Shown: positions 41,646 to 53,347 of the stretch, one piece after another
Layout of the letters: each line of letters starts with the position of its first letter
How positions within the stretch are numbered: position 1 is the first letter of the stretch
Source of the DNA: Clostridiales bacterium
GTDB taxonomy: Bacteria; Bacillota; Clostridia; Lachnospirales; Lachnospiraceae
Assembly (NCBI GenBank): GCA_015655075.1
Contig: JAATFT010000006.1
Span: forward strand, 1-64,000
Length of the DNA: 64,000 bases
Direction: 5' to 3'
The notes under the pieces: model-generated
What the model was told of the DNA's origin: nothing
The model's input: the letters and a program-made list of their open reading frames with translations, nothing else
Database searches by the model: none
Program-made: the position numbers and the translations under genes

Positions 41646-44600
41646 ATGGATAAAAACAGGATACGTCCAATCAAAGTTGGTAACAGCTTAAGAATGAGCT
41701 ACTCGAGGCAGAAAGAAGTATTGGAAATGCCAAATCTTATTGAAGTTCAGAAAAACTCATATCAGTGGTTTTTAGATGAAGGACTAAAGGAGGTATTCGA
41801 AGATATTTCTCCAATCGAAGATTACAGCGGCCACTTAAGCTTGGAGTTCGTAGATTTTGTACTGTGTGAAGATGATGTGAAATATTCAATTGAAGAATGC
41901 AAGGAAAGAGATGCGACCTATGCAGCTCCACTAAAGGTTAAGGTCAGACTTCATAACAAAGAGAATGATGAAATCAATGAACACGATATTTTTATGGGCG
42001 ATTTACCATTAATGACGGAGACCGGAACCTTCGTTATTAACGGTGCCGAAAGAGTTATTGTCAGTCAGTTAGTACGTTCCCCCGGTATCTACTTTGCAAT
42101 CGGACATGATAAAATCGGTAAAAAACTGTATTCCTCAACGGTAATTCCCAACAGAGGTGCGTGGCTGGAGTATGAAACAGATTCCAATGATGTTTTCTAT
42201 GTGCGTGTTGACCGTAACAGAAAAGTACCTATTACTGTTCTGATTCGTGCATTGGGGGTTGGAAGCAATGCCCAGATACAGGAATTATTTGGTGAAGAGC
42301 CTAAAATTGCAGCCAGTATAACCAAGGATCCGTCTGACAGCTATCAGGAGGGTTTACTTGAATTGTATAAAAAATTACGTCCAGGTGAGCCGCTTTCCGT
42401 AGAAAGTGCGGAATCTCTGATAAACAGTATGTTTTTTGATCCAAGAAGATATGATCTTGCCAAGGTGGGAAGATTTAAATTTAATAAAAAGCTGGCATTA
42501 AGGAATCGTGTGGTTGGTTTTACACTAACCGAAGATGTAATTAATAAAGAAACCGGGGAAATTATTGCAAAAACCGGCACCGTAATTACGGAACAAATCG
42601 CAAATGAAATTCAGAATGCAGCAGTCCGCTCCATTGTGGTACAAGCGGAAGAACGCAACGTCAAGATTCTTTCCAATTTAATGGTTGACTTGGCTTACTA
42701 CGTTGATGTCGATAAAAAGGAAATGGGTGTTACTGAAGAAGTTTATTATCCGGTATTGAAGGGTATTTTAGATGAATTTAAAAATATAGAAGATATTAAG
42801 ACAGCGATCAAAAAGAGTATCAGTGAATTAATACCAAAGCACATTACAAAAGAAGATATAATTGCATCCATCAATTACAATATTCATTTGGAATATGGGA
42901 TTGGGAATGCAGATGATATAGACCATTTAGGAAACAGAAGAATCAGGGCGGTGGGCGAGTTATTGCAGAACCAGTATAGGATCGGTCTTTCCAGGATGGA
43001 ACGTGTGGTTAGGGAAAGAATGACCACACAGGATCTGGAAGGTGTCAGCCCTCAGTCCTTGATTAATATTAAACCTGTAACTGCAGCCGTTAAGGAGTTC
43101 TTCGGGAGCTCCCAGCTGTCGCAGTTTATGGACCAGCATAATCCGTTAGGTGAATTAACTCATAAAAGACGTTTATCCGCTTTAGGACCGGGCGGTTTAT
43201 CCAGAGACCGTGCAGGTTTTGAGGTCCGGGACGTTCACTATACTCATTACGGCAGAATGTGTCCCATTGAGACACCGGAAGGTCCCAACATCGGCCTTAT
43301 CAATTCCCTGGCATCCTATGCGATTATTAATGAATATGGTTTTATTGAAGCACCTTACCGTAAAGTGGATAAATCGGATTCTAAGAATCCCAGGGTTACG
43401 GATGAAGTGGTTTATCTTGCTGCGGATGAAGAGGATAGATATGTAATCGCCCAGGCAAATGAACCGTTGGATGAAAATGGCTATTTCATCGAAACAAATG
43501 TATCCGGACGTTATAAAGAAGAATTTTCTGTATTTCAAAAGTATAAGATTGATTTGATGGACGTATCACCTAAGATGGTATTCTCCGTGGCTACAGCTAT
43601 GATTCCGTTCCTTGAAAATGACGATGCTAACCGTGCGTTAATGGGTTCTAACATGCAGCGGCAGGCCGTTCCCTTGTTAATAACCGAATCTCCTGTGGTT
43701 GGCACCGGCATTGAGAGGAAGGCTGCCGTAGACTCCGGTGTTTGCATTATTTCCAAAAAAGCAGGTTTGGTGGAAAGAGCCACTTCCAGGGAAATAAATG
43801 TCAAGAATGATGACGGAACAAAATCTTCTCATAAATTATTAAAATTTGCAAGAAGTAACCAGGGTACGTGTATTAACCAACGTCCTATCGTTACCAAAGG
43901 AGATAGGGTGGAGCCTGATCAGGTAATAGCGGACGGACCGTCTACTTACCAGGGTGAACTGGCACTTGGCAAGAATCCTTTAATCGGATTTATGACCTGG
44001 GAAGGCTACAATTACGAGGATGCCGTATTAATAAGTGAAAGATTAGTTCAGGAAGATGTTTACACCTCTGTTCATATTGAAGAATACGAAGCGGAATCCA
44101 GAGATACGAAACTGGGGCCGGAAGAGATTACAAGAGATGTTCCCGGCGTTGGTGACGATGCCCTTAAGGATCTGGACGAAAGGGGCATCATCAGAATCGG
44201 TGCGGAAGTCCGTGCGGGAGATATTCTGGTGGGGAAGGTTACACCGAAGGGAGAAACCGAGCTGACTGCAGAAGAAAGGCTGCTTCGTGCTATTTTCGGT
44301 GAAAAAGCAAGAGAGGTAAGAGATACTTCTTTGAGAGTTCCTCATGGGGAGTATGGAATCATTGTTGACGCCAAAGTATTTACCAGAGAAAATGGGGATG
44401 AATTATCTCCGGGCGTAAATGAAACCGTACGTGTATATATAGCCCAGAAAAGAAAAATTCAGGTTGGTGATAAGATGGCGGGACGTCATGGCAATAAGGG
44501 TGTTGTTTCCCGTGTATTGCCGGCGGAGGATATGCCGTTTTTACCCAACGGAAGACCATTAGATATTGTATTGAATCCATTGGGCGTACCTTCCCGTATG

Positions 44601-45473
44601 AATATTGGACAGGTGCTTGAAATACATTTAGGTCTTGCGGCAAAAGTACTTGGTCTGAAGGCTGCCACTCCTGTATTTGACGGTGCCAACGAGTATGATA
44701 TTATGGATACTTTGGAACTGGCCGATGATTATGTCAATATGGCTTGGAAAGACTTTGATGCAAAATATAAAAATATATTGGACCTGGAATTAATGGATTA
44801 TTTAAACAATAATAAAGCATACAGAGAGGAATGGAAGGGTGTTCCCATCAACCGTGACGGGAAGGTAAGGCTCCGCGACGGACGTACCGGAGAATACTTT
44901 GATGGATCTGTAACCGTAGGTTTTATGCACTACTTAAAGCTTCACCATTTGGTAGATGATAAGATCCACGCACGTTCTACCGGTCCTTATTCCTTAGTAA
45001 CCCAGCAACCCCTGGGCGGTAAAGCACAGTTTGGCGGCCAGAGGTTTGGCGAAATGGAAGTTTGGGCATTGGAAGCATATGGCGCCGCTTATACGCTGCA
45101 GGAGATATTAACTGTGAAATCCGATGATGTTACCGGACGTGTGAAAACCTATGAAGCGATTATTAAAGGTGAAAACATTTCTGAACCGGGTATTCCCGAG
45201 TCCTTTAAGGTACTCCTTAAGGAATTGCAGTCATTGGCACTTGATGTTATTGTTCTGGATGAAAATGGTCAGGAAGTTAAGATGACTGAGAATATAGATT
45301 ACGGCGATGGAGATTTAACGCCATTGATTGAGGGTGACAATAATTTCAGATATGATGAAGATTACGGTGAAGCCGGATATCGTGAAACCTCTGCTGAAGA
45401 AGAGAGTTTTTTTGATTCCTTTGATGAGGATGCGGTTGACCTTAGTGACGTGGACAATGACCCGGAAGATTAA
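41646..45473 (+). CDS. rpoB: RNA polymerase beta subunit
   Basis: Catalytic-core subunit, 1275 residues from ATG 41646. Diagnostic blocks: [20 protein letters not shown] at the start; the rifampicin-pocket region [20 protein letters not shown] with [44 protein letters not shown]; and [20 protein letters not shown] near the end. The C-terminus has an acidic tail. The rif region has the usual sensitive-type residues. rpoC follows after a gap of about 180 bases containing two inverted repeats. Confidence 0.98.
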   Translation: MDKNRIRPIKVGNSLRMSYSRQKEVLEMPNLIEVQKNSYQWFLDEGLKEVFEDISPIEDYSGHLSLEFVDFVLCEDDVKYSIEECKERDATYAAPLKVKVRLHNKENDEINEHDIFMGDLPLMTETGTFVINGAERVIVSQLVRSPGIYFAIGHDKIGKKLYSSTVIPNRGAWLEYETDSNDVFYVRVDRNRKVPITVLIRALGVGSNAQIQELFGEEPKIAASITKDPSDSYQEGLLELYKKLRPGEPLSVESAESLINSMFFDPRRYDLAKVGRFKFNKKLALRNRVVGFTLTEDVINKETGEIIAKTGTVITEQIANEIQNAAVRSIVVQAEERNVKILSNLMVDLAYYVDVDKKEMGVTEEVYYPVLKGILDEFKNIEDIKTAIKKSISELIPKHITKEDIIASINYNIHLEYGIGNADDIDHLGNRRIRAVGELLQNQYRIGLSRMERVVRERMTTQDLEGVSPQSLINIKPVTAAVKEFFGSSQLSQFMDQHNPLGELTHKRRLSALGPGGLSRDRAGFEVRDVHYTHYGRMCPIETPEGPNIGLINSLASYAIINEYGFIEAPYRKVDKSDSKNPRVTDEVVYLAADEEDRYVIAQANEPLDENGYFIETNVSGRYKEEFSVFQKYKIDLMDVSPKMVFSVATAMIPFLENDDANRALMGSNMQRQAVPLLITESPVVGTGIERKAAVDSGVCIISKKAGLVERATSREINVKNDDGTKSSHKLLKFARSNQGTCINQRPIVTKGDRVEPDQVIADGPSTYQGELALGKNPLIGFMTWEGYNYEDAVLISERLVQEDVYTSVHIEEYEAESRDTKLGPEEITRDVPGVGDDALKDLDERGIIRIGAEVRAGDILVGKVTPKGETELTAEERLLRAIFGEKAREVRDTSLRVPHGEYGIIVDAKVFTRENGDELSPGVNETVRVYIAQKRKIQVGDKMAGRHGNKGVVSRVLPAEDMPFLPNGRPLDIVLNPLGVPSRMNIGQVLEIHLGLAAKVLGLKAATPVFDGANEYDIMDTLELADDYVNMAWKDFDAKYKNILDLELMDYLNNNKAYREEWKGVPINRDGKVRLRDGRTGEYFDGSVTVGFMHYLKLHHLVDDKIHARSTGPYSLVTQQPLGGKAQFGGQRFGEMEVWALEAYGAAYTLQEILTVKSDDVTGRVKTYEAIIKGENISEPGIPESFKVLLKELQSLALDVIVLDENGQEVKMTENIDYGDGDLTPLIEGDNNFRYDEDYGEAGYRETSAEEESFFDSFDEDAVDLSDVDNDPED

Positions 45474-45516
45474 TTCATTATCAGACATTCCTAAAAAGGT
45501 CAGTCTGATGTAAAAA

Positions 45517-45544
45517 ATTGCAAACTTTTATTGTAGTTTGCAAT
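45517..45544. repeat. Inverted repeat after rpoB
   Basis: ATTGCAAACT and AGTTTGCAAT flank an 8-base loop. There is no strong T-run; a mild terminator or processing site between rpoB and rpoC is possible. Confidence 0.5.
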
Positions 45545-45556
45545 GGGTGTAAAATA

Positions 45557-45630
45557 GAGTACTCTCGGAAACTCTTTGTATGCAGATTTGTGCCGCAAAG
45601 ATGCGTACAGGGGAGTTTCCGAGAGTGCTC
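45557..45630. repeat. Foldback repeat family B, short form, between rpoB and rpoC
   Basis: A 74-bp unit from GAGTACTCTCGGAAACTC to GAGTTTCCGAGAGTGCTC, with TTTGTATGCA pairing with TGCGTACA. It shares termini with the 167-bp unit at 13429 but lacks its middle. It ends 21 bases before the rpoC start and an open frame runs through it. Confidence 0.88.
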
Positions 45631-45651
45631 AAATATGAAAAGGAGTGCCAG

Positions 45652-48600
45652 ATGATGCCAGAAGCAGTAAATAATGAAAGTGCTCAGGAAATTACCTATG
45701 ACGCAATTAAAATTGGCTTAGCTTCTCCTGAGAAAATCAGAGAATGGTCAAGGGGTGAAGTAAAAAAGCCCGAGACGATAAATTACAGAACCTTAAAACC
45801 CGAAAAAGACGGTTTATTTTGTGAAAAGATATTCGGACCCAGCAAAGACTGGGAGTGCCATTGCGGTAAGTACAAAAAAATCAGGTATAAGGGTGTGGTA
45901 TGCGACCGGTGCGGTGTGGAAGTTACAAAAGCAAGTGTCCGCAGAGAGCGGATGGGCCATATTGAACTTGCGGCTCCTGTGTCCCATATCTGGTATTTTA
46001 AAGGAATTCCAAGCAGAATGGGCCTTATTTTGGACTTATCGCCAAGAACTTTGGAAAAAGTTCTTTATTTTGCCGCTTATATTGTATTGGATAAAGGAAA
46101 CACGGATTTACAGTATAAACAGGTTTTAAATGAAAAGGAATACAGGGAGGCCTATGAAAAGTACGGCAATAAATTCAGAATGGGAATGGGTGCGGAAGCA
46201 ATCCAGGAGCTTTTGATTGCCATTAACTTAGAGGCGGAATCTGCGGAACTGAAAAAGGGTTTAAAAGATTCAACCGGACAAAAGAGGGCAAGAATTATCA
46301 AAAGACTTGAGGTGGTGGAAGCTTTCAGAGAATCCGGCAACAGGCCGGAATGGATGATTTTATCTGTAATTCCTGTTATTCCTCCGGATTTAAGGCCAAT
46401 GGTACAATTGGACGGCGGACGTTTTGCAACCTCAGATATGAATGACTTATACAGAAGAATCATTAACCGTAATAACCGTTTAAAGAGACTTCTTGAATTA
46501 GGAGCGCCGGATATTATTGTACGCAATGAAAAGAGAATGCTGCAGGAAGCGGTGGATGCCCTTATTGATAACGGCAGAAGAGGGAGACCGGTTACCGGAC
46601 CGGGAAACCGTGCGTTAAAGTCTTTATCCGATATGTTAAAGGGAAAACAGGGGCGTTTCCGCCAGAATTTACTTGGTAAACGTGTTGACTATTCAGGGCG
46701 TTCCGTTATCGTTGTGGGGCCGGAATTAAAGATTTATCAGTGCGGTCTCCCCAAAGAAATGGCAATTGAATTATTTAAACCCTTTGTTATGAAGGAATTA
46801 GTTGCCAGAGGAACCGCCCATAATATAAAATCTGCTAAAAAAATGGTGGAAAGACTTCAGCCGGAAGTCTGGGATGTGTTGGAAGAAGTGATCAGAGAAC
46901 ACCCGGTTATGCTAAACCGTGCTCCAACTCTTCACAGACTTGGTATTCAGGCTTTTGAACCGGTATTGGTGGAAGGCAAGGCGATTAAACTCCACCCGTT
47001 GGTATGTACCGCATTTAATGCCGACTTTGACGGTGACCAGATGGCTGTCCATTTGCCGTTATCGGTGGAGGCTCAGGCAGAATGCCGATTTTTACTGTTA
47101 TCTCCCAATAATTTATTAAAACCCTCCGATGGTGCGCCTGTTGCCGTTCCTTCTCAGGATATGGTGCTTGGTATTTATTACCTGACTTTACAAAAGCCTG
47201 GTGATAAGGGTGAAGGTCATTGCTTTAAAAGCGTAAATGAAGCAATTCTTGCTTATGAGAATGGAGCAATTACTTTGCATGCCATGATTAAGGTGAGAAG
47301 GTCAGGTGTTAACAGTGAAGGTCTATTGGAGACAAAGATGATAGAATCTACCTTAGGGCGCTTGCTCTTTAATGAGATCATCAGCCAGGATTTGGGTTTT
47401 ATTGACCGTTCAAAACCGGAAAACTTTTTATTACCGGAAATTGACTTCCACGTTGGTAAGAAGCAGTTAAAGAAAATTCTGGAGAAGTGCATCAATATCC
47501 ACGGCGCTACAAAGACTGCCGAAACCTTAGATTCAATTAAGGCGCTGGGATATAAATATTCCACCAGAGCCGCCATGACAGTATCCATTTCCGATATGAC
47601 AGTGCCTCCGGAGAAAAAAACTATTATTGCGGATGCAGAAGCGAGAGTGGAGGAAATCTCCAAGAATTTCCGCCGCGGTCTTATGACGGAAGACGAAAGG
47701 TATAAAGCGGTTATTGAAACCTGGAAGGTTGCCGATGATGATATAACGGAAGCGCTTCTTAGCGGGCTTGATAAATATAATAATATTTTTATGATGGCTG
47801 ACTCCGGTGCCCGTGGTTCCGATAAGCAGATTAAACAGCTTGCCGGTATGCGTGGACTTATGGCGGATACATCCGGCCGTACCATTGAGCTGCCGATTAT
47901 ATCAAACTTCCGTGAAGGTCTGGACGTATTGGAATACTTCATTTCCGCCCACGGTGCAAGAAAGGGGCTCTCCGATACCGCTCTTCGTACCGCCGACTCC
48001 GGATATCTGACCCGCCGTCTGGTAGACGTATCCCAGGATTTAATTATCCGTGAAGTAGACTGCTGTGAAGGAAAAGAAATTCCGGGTATGTGGATTAAAG
48101 CCTTTACCGACGGCAATGAAGTAATTGAAAGTTTGGAAGAGCGTATTACAGGAAGATATTCCTGTGAAACCATTGTGGATGATAATGGTGAAGTGATTGT
48201 CAAGGCAAACCACATGATCACACCAAGAAGAGCGGCAAGAATTGTTGCCATCAAGAAAGTACAGGAAGCAGGCTTTAATGCTAAAGTTAAAATTCGTACC
48301 GTTCTTACCTGCAAGTCACATATTGGTGTATGCGCCAAATGCTATGGCGCCAACCTGGCTACCGGTGAAGCAGTTCAGGTCGGTGAAGCAGTAGGTATCA
48401 TTGCCGCCCAGTCTATCGGCGAACCCGGTACACAGCTTACCATGCGTACTTTCCATACCGGCGGTGTTGCGGGTGATGATATCACACAAGGCCTTCCCCG
48501 TGTGGAAGAGCTTTTTGAAGCAAGAAAGCCTAAGGGCCTTGCAATTATTGCTGAATTCGGCGGCGTTGTAACTATTAAGGACACAAAGAAAAAACGGGAA

Positions 48601-49422
48601 ATAATCGTAACCAATGAGGAAACCGGTGAATCCAAAGCGTATTTAATTCCTTATGGTTCCAGAATCAAAGTTTCAGACGGAGATATCCTGGAAGCCGGGG
48701 ATGAGTTAACGGAAGGCAGCGTAAATCCTCATGATATCCTTAAGATTAAGGGTGTCCGCGCCGTACAGGATTATATGATCCAGGAGGTTCAGCGTGTATA
48801 CCGTCTGCAGGGCGTTGAAATCAACGATAAGCATATTGAGGTTATCATTCGTCAGATGCTTAAGAAGATCCGTATTGAAAACAGCGGTGAATCGGATTTA
48901 TTACCCGGTAAATTGGTGGATACTTTAGAATTTGACGATATTAATGAAAAATTGAAAGCAGAGGAATTACCGCTTGCAGAAGGCAAGCAGGTAATGCTTG
49001 GTATTACCAAGGCGTCCTTAGCGACCAATTCCTTCCTGTCTGCCGCATCCTTCCAGGAGACTACAAAAGTCCTAACTGAAGCGGCTATTAACGGAAAGGT
49101 GGATCCCCTTATCGGTTTGAAGGAAAATGTTATCATCGGTAAGTTGATTCCTGCCGGCACCGGTATGAAAAGATACCGTTCCGTAAAATTAGACAGTGAC
49201 ATGGACGAGGAATTATTAATCTCCGAAGATTTTGAAGATGATGATTATTCAAATTTTCATTATTCGGAATCCGCCATGGATGATATTGACGGTATCGAAG
49301 TCGATGAGTTTGACGATGAGGAAGAATTAAATGAGGATGAGTTAAATGAGGAAGAATTAAATGACGAAGAGTTAGGTGACGATGACTTTTTAACGGAAGA
49401 TTATGCCGAAGACAACAAATGA
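45652..49422 (+). CDS. rpoC: RNA polymerase beta' subunit
   Basis: Catalytic-core subunit, about 1256 residues from ATG 45652 behind AAGGAGTG; the longer in-frame start lies inside repeat B and is rejected. N-terminal zinc finger [20 protein letters not shown], the catalytic Mg2+ motif [12 protein letters not shown], bridge/trigger region ([20 protein letters not shown], here [11 protein letters not shown]), and a second Cys cluster [13 protein letters not shown]. The C-terminus has an unusual acidic tail with near-repeats of EELNEDEL. It ends at a terminator. Confidence 0.98.
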   Translation: MMPEAVNNESAQEITYDAIKIGLASPEKIREWSRGEVKKPETINYRTLKPEKDGLFCEKIFGPSKDWECHCGKYKKIRYKGVVCDRCGVEVTKASVRRERMGHIELAAPVSHIWYFKGIPSRMGLILDLSPRTLEKVLYFAAYIVLDKGNTDLQYKQVLNEKEYREAYEKYGNKFRMGMGAEAIQELLIAINLEAESAELKKGLKDSTGQKRARIIKRLEVVEAFRESGNRPEWMILSVIPVIPPDLRPMVQLDGGRFATSDMNDLYRRIINRNNRLKRLLELGAPDIIVRNEKRMLQEAVDALIDNGRRGRPVTGPGNRALKSLSDMLKGKQGRFRQNLLGKRVDYSGRSVIVVGPELKIYQCGLPKEMAIELFKPFVMKELVARGTAHNIKSAKKMVERLQPEVWDVLEEVIREHPVMLNRAPTLHRLGIQAFEPVLVEGKAIKLHPLVCTAFNADFDGDQMAVHLPLSVEAQAECRFLLLSPNNLLKPSDGAPVAVPSQDMVLGIYYLTLQKPGDKGEGHCFKSVNEAILAYENGAITLHAMIKVRRSGVNSEGLLETKMIESTLGRLLFNEIISQDLGFIDRSKPENFLLPEIDFHVGKKQLKKILEKCINIHGATKTAETLDSIKALGYKYSTRAAMTVSISDMTVPPEKKTIIADAEARVEEISKNFRRGLMTEDERYKAVIETWKVADDDITEALLSGLDKYNNIFMMADSGARGSDKQIKQLAGMRGLMADTSGRTIELPIISNFREGLDVLEYFISAHGARKGLSDTALRTADSGYLTRRLVDVSQDLIIREVDCCEGKEIPGMWIKAFTDGNEVIESLEERITGRYSCETIVDDNGEVIVKANHMITPRRAARIVAIKKVQEAGFNAKVKIRTVLTCKSHIGVCAKCYGANLATGEAVQVGEAVGIIAAQSIGEPGTQLTMRTFHTGGVAGDDITQGLPRVEELFEARKPKGLAIIAEFGGVVTIKDTKKKREIIVTNEETGESKAYLIPYGSRIKVSDGDILEAGDELTEGSVNPHDILKIKGVRAVQDYMIQEVQRVYRLQGVEINDKHIEVIIRQMLKKIRIENSGESDLLPGKLVDTLEFDDINEKLKAEELPLAEGKQVMLGITKASLATNSFLSAASFQETTKVLTEAAINGKVDPLIGLKENVIIGKLIPAGTGMKRYRSVKLDSDMDEELLISEDFEDDDYSNFHYSESAMDDIDGIEVDEFDDEEELNEDELNEEELNDEELGDDDFLTEDYAEDNK

Positions 49423-49449
49423 TCCGGAATAATTTATAGAGATAGATAA

Positions 49450-49505
49450 AAGGCCTGTCCTGAAATGAAAGGTTTTTAAAACTTTTGTTTCAGACAGGCT
49501 TTTTG
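49450..49505 (+). terminator. Intrinsic terminator after rpoC
   Basis: AAGGCCTGTCCTGAAA pairs with TTTCAGACAGGCTT followed by TTT. Confidence 0.88.
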
Positions 49506-49652
49506 TGCAGATACCAGTGCTTTCTGTCAATTTGTATTGTGCCTGCCCACCGCTTACGCTTTGCTAAGAAGCGGGGGATTTATTTGCAAGGTAAAAAAAT
49601 GGGAAAACCCAATTTTTTAATTATTTTAATATATTATATTATTTTATAATTG

Positions 49653-49702
49653 TTGACATATATATTGTGCTGATATATAATGTTAAACACAATATGTTGT
49701 GT
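49653..49702 (+). promoter_or_regulatory. Consensus promoter with two NrdR-like boxes
   Basis: TTGACA (49653-49658), 17 bases, TATAAT (49676-49681): a perfect sigma-A promoter. Box 1 ACATATATATTGTGCT (49656-49671) covers the spacer and box 2 ACACAATATGTTGTGT (49687-49702) covers the start region. They are 31 bp apart, three helical turns, as reported for paired NrdR sites, and fit the consensus ACACWATATATWGTGT. Confidence 0.8.
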
Positions 49703-49847
49703 TTTGACCTGTATTAAATGAACATAATAAGATATATTCCACGTTATGGCGGCTTTCCTATCAGACCGCAAGTACAGGAGTAATTTACAGCGGATATCAA
49801 CATAATAGAATAGGAATATAGATTCGGATTGAATTGGAGGTATAAGC

Positions 49848-51935
49848 ATGACAGGTATATTATCGGAACATTTTTTGAATCAATATAAAAATCAAAGTAC
49901 TCCATTAAGTCCATTAGGGGAGTTTGTATACTTAAGGACTTATTCCCGATATATAGAGGATAAAAAAAGAAGGGAGAACTGGTTTGAAACCGTACTTCGG
50001 ACGACAGAATACAATATCCGGTTAGGTTGGGATTATAAAAAGAAACAGGGCATCGCAGTAAAGCCGGAGGAAGAGGTAAAAGAGGCGGAACTTTTATTTG
50101 ATAACCTTTATAATTTAAGAACATTTACCTCCGGAAGAACCTTATATATGGGCGGAACCGAAATTGTAAGGGAATATCCTTTATCAAATTATAATTGCTG
50201 CTTTACTATGATCGAAAAATTTCATGACTTTGCGGATGTGTTTTATCTTCTTATGTTAGGCTGCGGGGTAGGTGTCCGGATTGACCGCAGACTAATCCGC
50301 CGGATGCCTAAGGTCAGAAAAATTCAGCTGGAGGGGATATACGACGGGAACATACGTAAGCGCACTCCTAAGGAATTAATGGAAGATACGGTTTTAACCG
50401 TGGAAGAGAAGAATAAAACGGCGCGGATTAAAGTAGGGGACAGCAAAGAGGGCTGGTGTGGCGCCCTTAAGACGTATTTTGAATTAATTTCGGACGGGGA
50501 ATATGCAGATATTGAGAAAATCATAATTGATTACAGCTATGTAAGGGCGGAGGGAGAAAGGCTTCACAGGTTTGGGGGAAGGGCTTCCGGCCATAAATCC
50601 TTAAAAAGAATGTTTGAAAAGATCAATAGGGTAATAAATCATAATGAAAGCGGAAAACTCCAGTCCATAGATATTCTGGATATGGCCACCATAATCAGCG
50701 AGAATGTGGTATCCGGCGGCGTGAGGCGCAGTGCTATGATGGTAATCTGTGATGAAGAGGAGGAAGAAGTAATTAATGCCAAGAAAGATATCTACAAAAT
50801 TATAGACGGAAATTGGGTGGAAGACCAGGAAATATCCCACCGGAAAATGAGTAATAACTCTATCCTCTATACAGCCAGACCCTCCCTGGAACGGATTAAG
50901 GAAATACTTCACTCTATCCGTATAAACGGAGAACCGGGATTTATCAATGGAGCGGAAGCCCTGCGCAGGAAAGGTACTTTTGAAGGCTTAAATCCTTGCG
51001 GGGAAATCCTATTAAGGTCAAAACAATGCTGTAATTTAACCACCAATAACCTTCTTTCCTTTGTAAATGAAAGAAACGAGCTGGATACCGCAAAACTGGA
51101 GGAAGTCCTTAAGCTTTCCGTAAGGGTTGCCATACGGATGACATTAGTTGACGTGGAACTGCCGGATTGGAATCAGGTAATGAAGGAGGACAGGATTGTG
51201 GGGGTATCCTTAACCGGCATTATGGATATGGTTAATAAAACGAATATGAGTTATGGGGAACTTAGTGTTCTTTTCAAGCATTTAAGGGAAACTGTCCATG
51301 AAGAAGGAAAACGGTATTGCAAGGAACTGGAAATTACACCACCAACTCTTATGACCACCATAAAACCGGAGGGGACTTTATCAACCCTGCCGTGTGTCAG
51401 CAGCGGCATCCATTATGCCCATTCCAATTATTATATCAGAAGAATCCGGATTGCCGCTTCGGATCCCCTGTATAAAATGATAGAAAAACAAGGATGTTAT
51501 CCTATTTATAATGAAGTGGGTCAGACGGATGAAAACTGTACCATTAAGGTTATCGAGTTTCCCGTTAAAGCGCCGGAGGGGAAAACAAAATATGATGTAG
51601 GCGCAATAGAACAGCTTGAGTTATATAAATTATCCATGATAAACTGGACGGATCATAATACCTCCATTACTGTACACGTAAAAGAAAACGAGTGGGATGA
51701 TGTTGCAGAGTGGCTGTATCGGAATTTTGATTATGGGGTAGGTGTTACTTTTCTGCCTCTATATGAAGAAACCTATCCCCTGCTTCCCTTTGAACGTACC
51801 ACGAAAGAAAATTATGAAAAACGGGTAAGAAGCATAAAACCCATTGACTATAATTTGCTGGCACAATTTGACGTGGATGAAACCCAGGATCTTATTGACG
51901 AGGATTGTTATAATGGTCTTTGTCCCATAAGATAA
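49848..51935 (+). CDS. nrdJ: Adenosylcobalamin-dependent ribonucleoside-triphosphate reductase (class II)
   Basis: Makes deoxyribonucleotides from ribonucleoside triphosphates using coenzyme B12, independent of oxygen. 695 residues, monomeric RtpR-like type. N-terminal GEFVYLRTYSRYIEDKKRRE; first redox cysteine in SNYNCCFTMIE; the radical-site loop NPCGEILLRSKQCCNLT with active Cys and Glu; SGGVRRSAMM; and the C-terminal swinging-arm pair CYNGLC. Transcribed alone from a promoter with two NrdR-like boxes. Sometimes called rtpR. TTGGAGGTATAAGC precedes the ATG. Confidence 0.95.
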   Translation: MTGILSEHFLNQYKNQSTPLSPLGEFVYLRTYSRYIEDKKRRENWFETVLRTTEYNIRLGWDYKKKQGIAVKPEEEVKEAELLFDNLYNLRTFTSGRTLYMGGTEIVREYPLSNYNCCFTMIEKFHDFADVFYLLMLGCGVGVRIDRRLIRRMPKVRKIQLEGIYDGNIRKRTPKELMEDTVLTVEEKNKTARIKVGDSKEGWCGALKTYFELISDGEYADIEKIIIDYSYVRAEGERLHRFGGRASGHKSLKRMFEKINRVINHNESGKLQSIDILDMATIISENVVSGGVRRSAMMVICDEEEEEVINAKKDIYKIIDGNWVEDQEISHRKMSNNSILYTARPSLERIKEILHSIRINGEPGFINGAEALRRKGTFEGLNPCGEILLRSKQCCNLTTNNLLSFVNERNELDTAKLEEVLKLSVRVAIRMTLVDVELPDWNQVMKEDRIVGVSLTGIMDMVNKTNMSYGELSVLFKHLRETVHEEGKRYCKELEITPPTLMTTIKPEGTLSTLPCVSSGIHYAHSNYYIRRIRIAASDPLYKMIEKQGCYPIYNEVGQTDENCTIKVIEFPVKAPEGKTKYDVGAIEQLELYKLSMINWTDHNTSITVHVKENEWDDVAEWLYRNFDYGVGVTFLPLYEETYPLLPFERTTKENYEKRVRSIKPIDYNLLAQFDVDETQDLIDEDCYNGLCPIR

Positions 51936-52079
51936 ATAAATTTACAGATATTTAACTTTAGCGGTTACATTATTTAATTACAGTAAACGCCGTAAATATT
52001 TACAGACTACTCCTTTATGATTGAAATGATTTCCAAACAGTATCTAATTTTAGCCCTTTCTGCCTGCGGATTCTGTTTT

Positions 52080-52844
52080 TTAAGAGCCTGTGATAGTGAT
52101 TTTGATACCAAGGGACTCTAACTTAGTTTTTGAAGGTTCGTCCATCGTATCAATAATGATTTGATTTATTTCGGACATTTCACATAAATGGCAAAATACC
52201 TGTTTTCCGAATTTGCTGTAGTCTGTAACCAGAATCACTTCCTCACTGGAACGGATCATTTCACGTTTTACTGATACTTCCTCAATTGTTCGATTGGTAA
52301 TGCCATAGTCAATGGTAAAGGCATCACAACCAAGAAAAGTCTTGTTAGCCCGAAAACCTTTAAAAAAGTTAACGGTATTTTCGCCGACTAATGTAAAGAC
52401 GCCGTTGTTAAGAATACCTCCTGCAACCAGGAGGTGAGAGCGGCCTTTTTCGGCAATATTCATAGCTACTCTTAAATCATTAGTTAGCACGGTAACATCC
52501 TCCTGGGTTATATGATTGGCGACTTCGTAAGTAGTAGAGCCTGTGTCGATGATTACAATATCGTGATCTTTGATTAAGGAAGCAGCGGTAACACCGATTT
52601 TTTCCTTTGCGCTGCTGTGAAGGTCGACCTTTTGGGCATAGGGTATTTCATGACTCATAGCACTGCCGATAGACATTGCACCGCCATGGGTTTTAAGAAT
52701 CAGTTTTTTTTCAGCCAGCATGATTAGATCCCGGCGTATTGTGACTTTGGATACATTAAAAGCTTCACTGAGATCTTCGATACTGGCTTTTTTGTTTTTG
52801 TCAATATACTCAATTAACAGCTGCTGACGTTCGATTTGAAACAT
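52080..52844 (-). CDS. DeoR/GlpR-family regulator
   Basis: A 254-residue repressor: N-terminal helix-turn-helix QQLLIEYIDKNKKASIEDLS, FNVSKVTIRRDLIMLAEKKL, then the DeoR sensor domain with HGGAM, DHDIVIIDTGSTTYEVANHI and TNDLRVAMNIAEKG, related to sugar-phosphate isomerases and expected to bind a phosphorylated sugar. It is divergent from the nine-gene catabolic operon at 53512 and is its probable repressor, with the FGGY kinase product as a likely inducer. Confidence 0.92.
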   Translation of the reverse strand: MFQIERQQLLIEYIDKNKKASIEDLSEAFNVSKVTIRRDLIMLAEKKLILKTHGGAMSIGSAMSHEIPYAQKVDLHSSAKEKIGVTAASLIKDHDIVIIDTGSTTYEVANHITQEDVTVLTNDLRVAMNIAEKGRSHLLVAGGILNNGVFTLVGENTVNFFKGFRANKTFLGCDAFTIDYGITNRTIEEVSVKREMIRSSEEVILVTDYSKFGKQVFCHLCEMSEINQIIIDTMDEPSKTKLESLGIKITITGS

Positions 52845-52959
52845 ATTTTATCAGTCCTTTCTGTACAAATATGGTTATCTATGTATAAATGCAGTCATAT
52901 GTGATTATATTAGCACATTAATAAAAATGTTTCAATCATAGCAGTAAAAAGATCACTTA

Positions 52960-53124
52960 ATGATTGTTACAGTTCAGCCGTACGGCTGAACTGTAACAAA
53001 TGATGCACAGAAATTATGCATTCTGCATAATTTCGCGCACATATGTCTCGGGTTTTCTGTGACTTCCGCTTCACTCCACTCACAAAAAACACCTCGCGGT
53101 ACCATAGACTGAACTGTAACTAAT
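52960..53124. repeat. Foldback repeat family C
   Basis: About 165 bp. Begins with a 36-bp perfect palindrome (52964-52999) with arms TTGTTACAGTTCAGCCG. Then comes GAAATTATGCA/TGCATAATTTC (53010-53034), then a Ser-codon-like GC-rich stem (GGGTTTTCTGTGA with TCACAAAAAACACC), and a further CTGAACTGTAAC at 53109-53120 that pairs with the outer left GTTACAGTTCAG. It lies between the DeoR-type gene and the operon promoter. Confidence 0.8.
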
Positions 53125-53230
53125 GATCATATAGAAGCATAAAAATTGGTAGAATTAGGACATTAGTATTCTAAGCATCCAATAAAAATCATAAAAATAA
53201 TAAAAAGAGCATAAAAAATCATAAATAATC

Positions 53231-53259
53231 TTGACTTTTCACTTTAAGGTGGTTATAAT
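53231..53259 (+). promoter_or_regulatory. Predicted sigma-A promoter of the catabolic operon
   Basis: TTGACT (53231-53236), 17 bases, TATAAT (53254-53259). The start codon is 250 bases downstream. Confidence 0.8.
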
Positions 53260-53298
53260 ATGCTTATAAGTTGATTTTGGAAACAACAAATGCAAATA

Positions 53299-53347
53299 GA
53301 TGCAATTTCAAGGGTGAAATAAATATACTTGAATTGCATCTTTTTTT
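53299..53347 (+). terminator. Intrinsic terminator in the operon leader (possible attenuator)
   Basis: GATGCAATTTCAAG pairs with CTTGAATTGCATC and is followed by seven T. It lies between the promoter and the first gene, so it must be read through or switched off for operon expression. Confidence 0.75.

Noticed and set aside
45580-45651. Longer N-terminus for RpoC
   Set aside because: The extra codons translate foldback repeat B, while AAGGAGTG sits right before ATG 45652 where normal RpoC sequence begins.
47253-48338. Long open frame antisense to rpoC (361 codons)
   Set aside because: It lies wholly inside rpoC on the other strand, is Ser/Ile-rich with no family motif, and has no ribosome binding site. 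It is a by-product of rpoC codon use.
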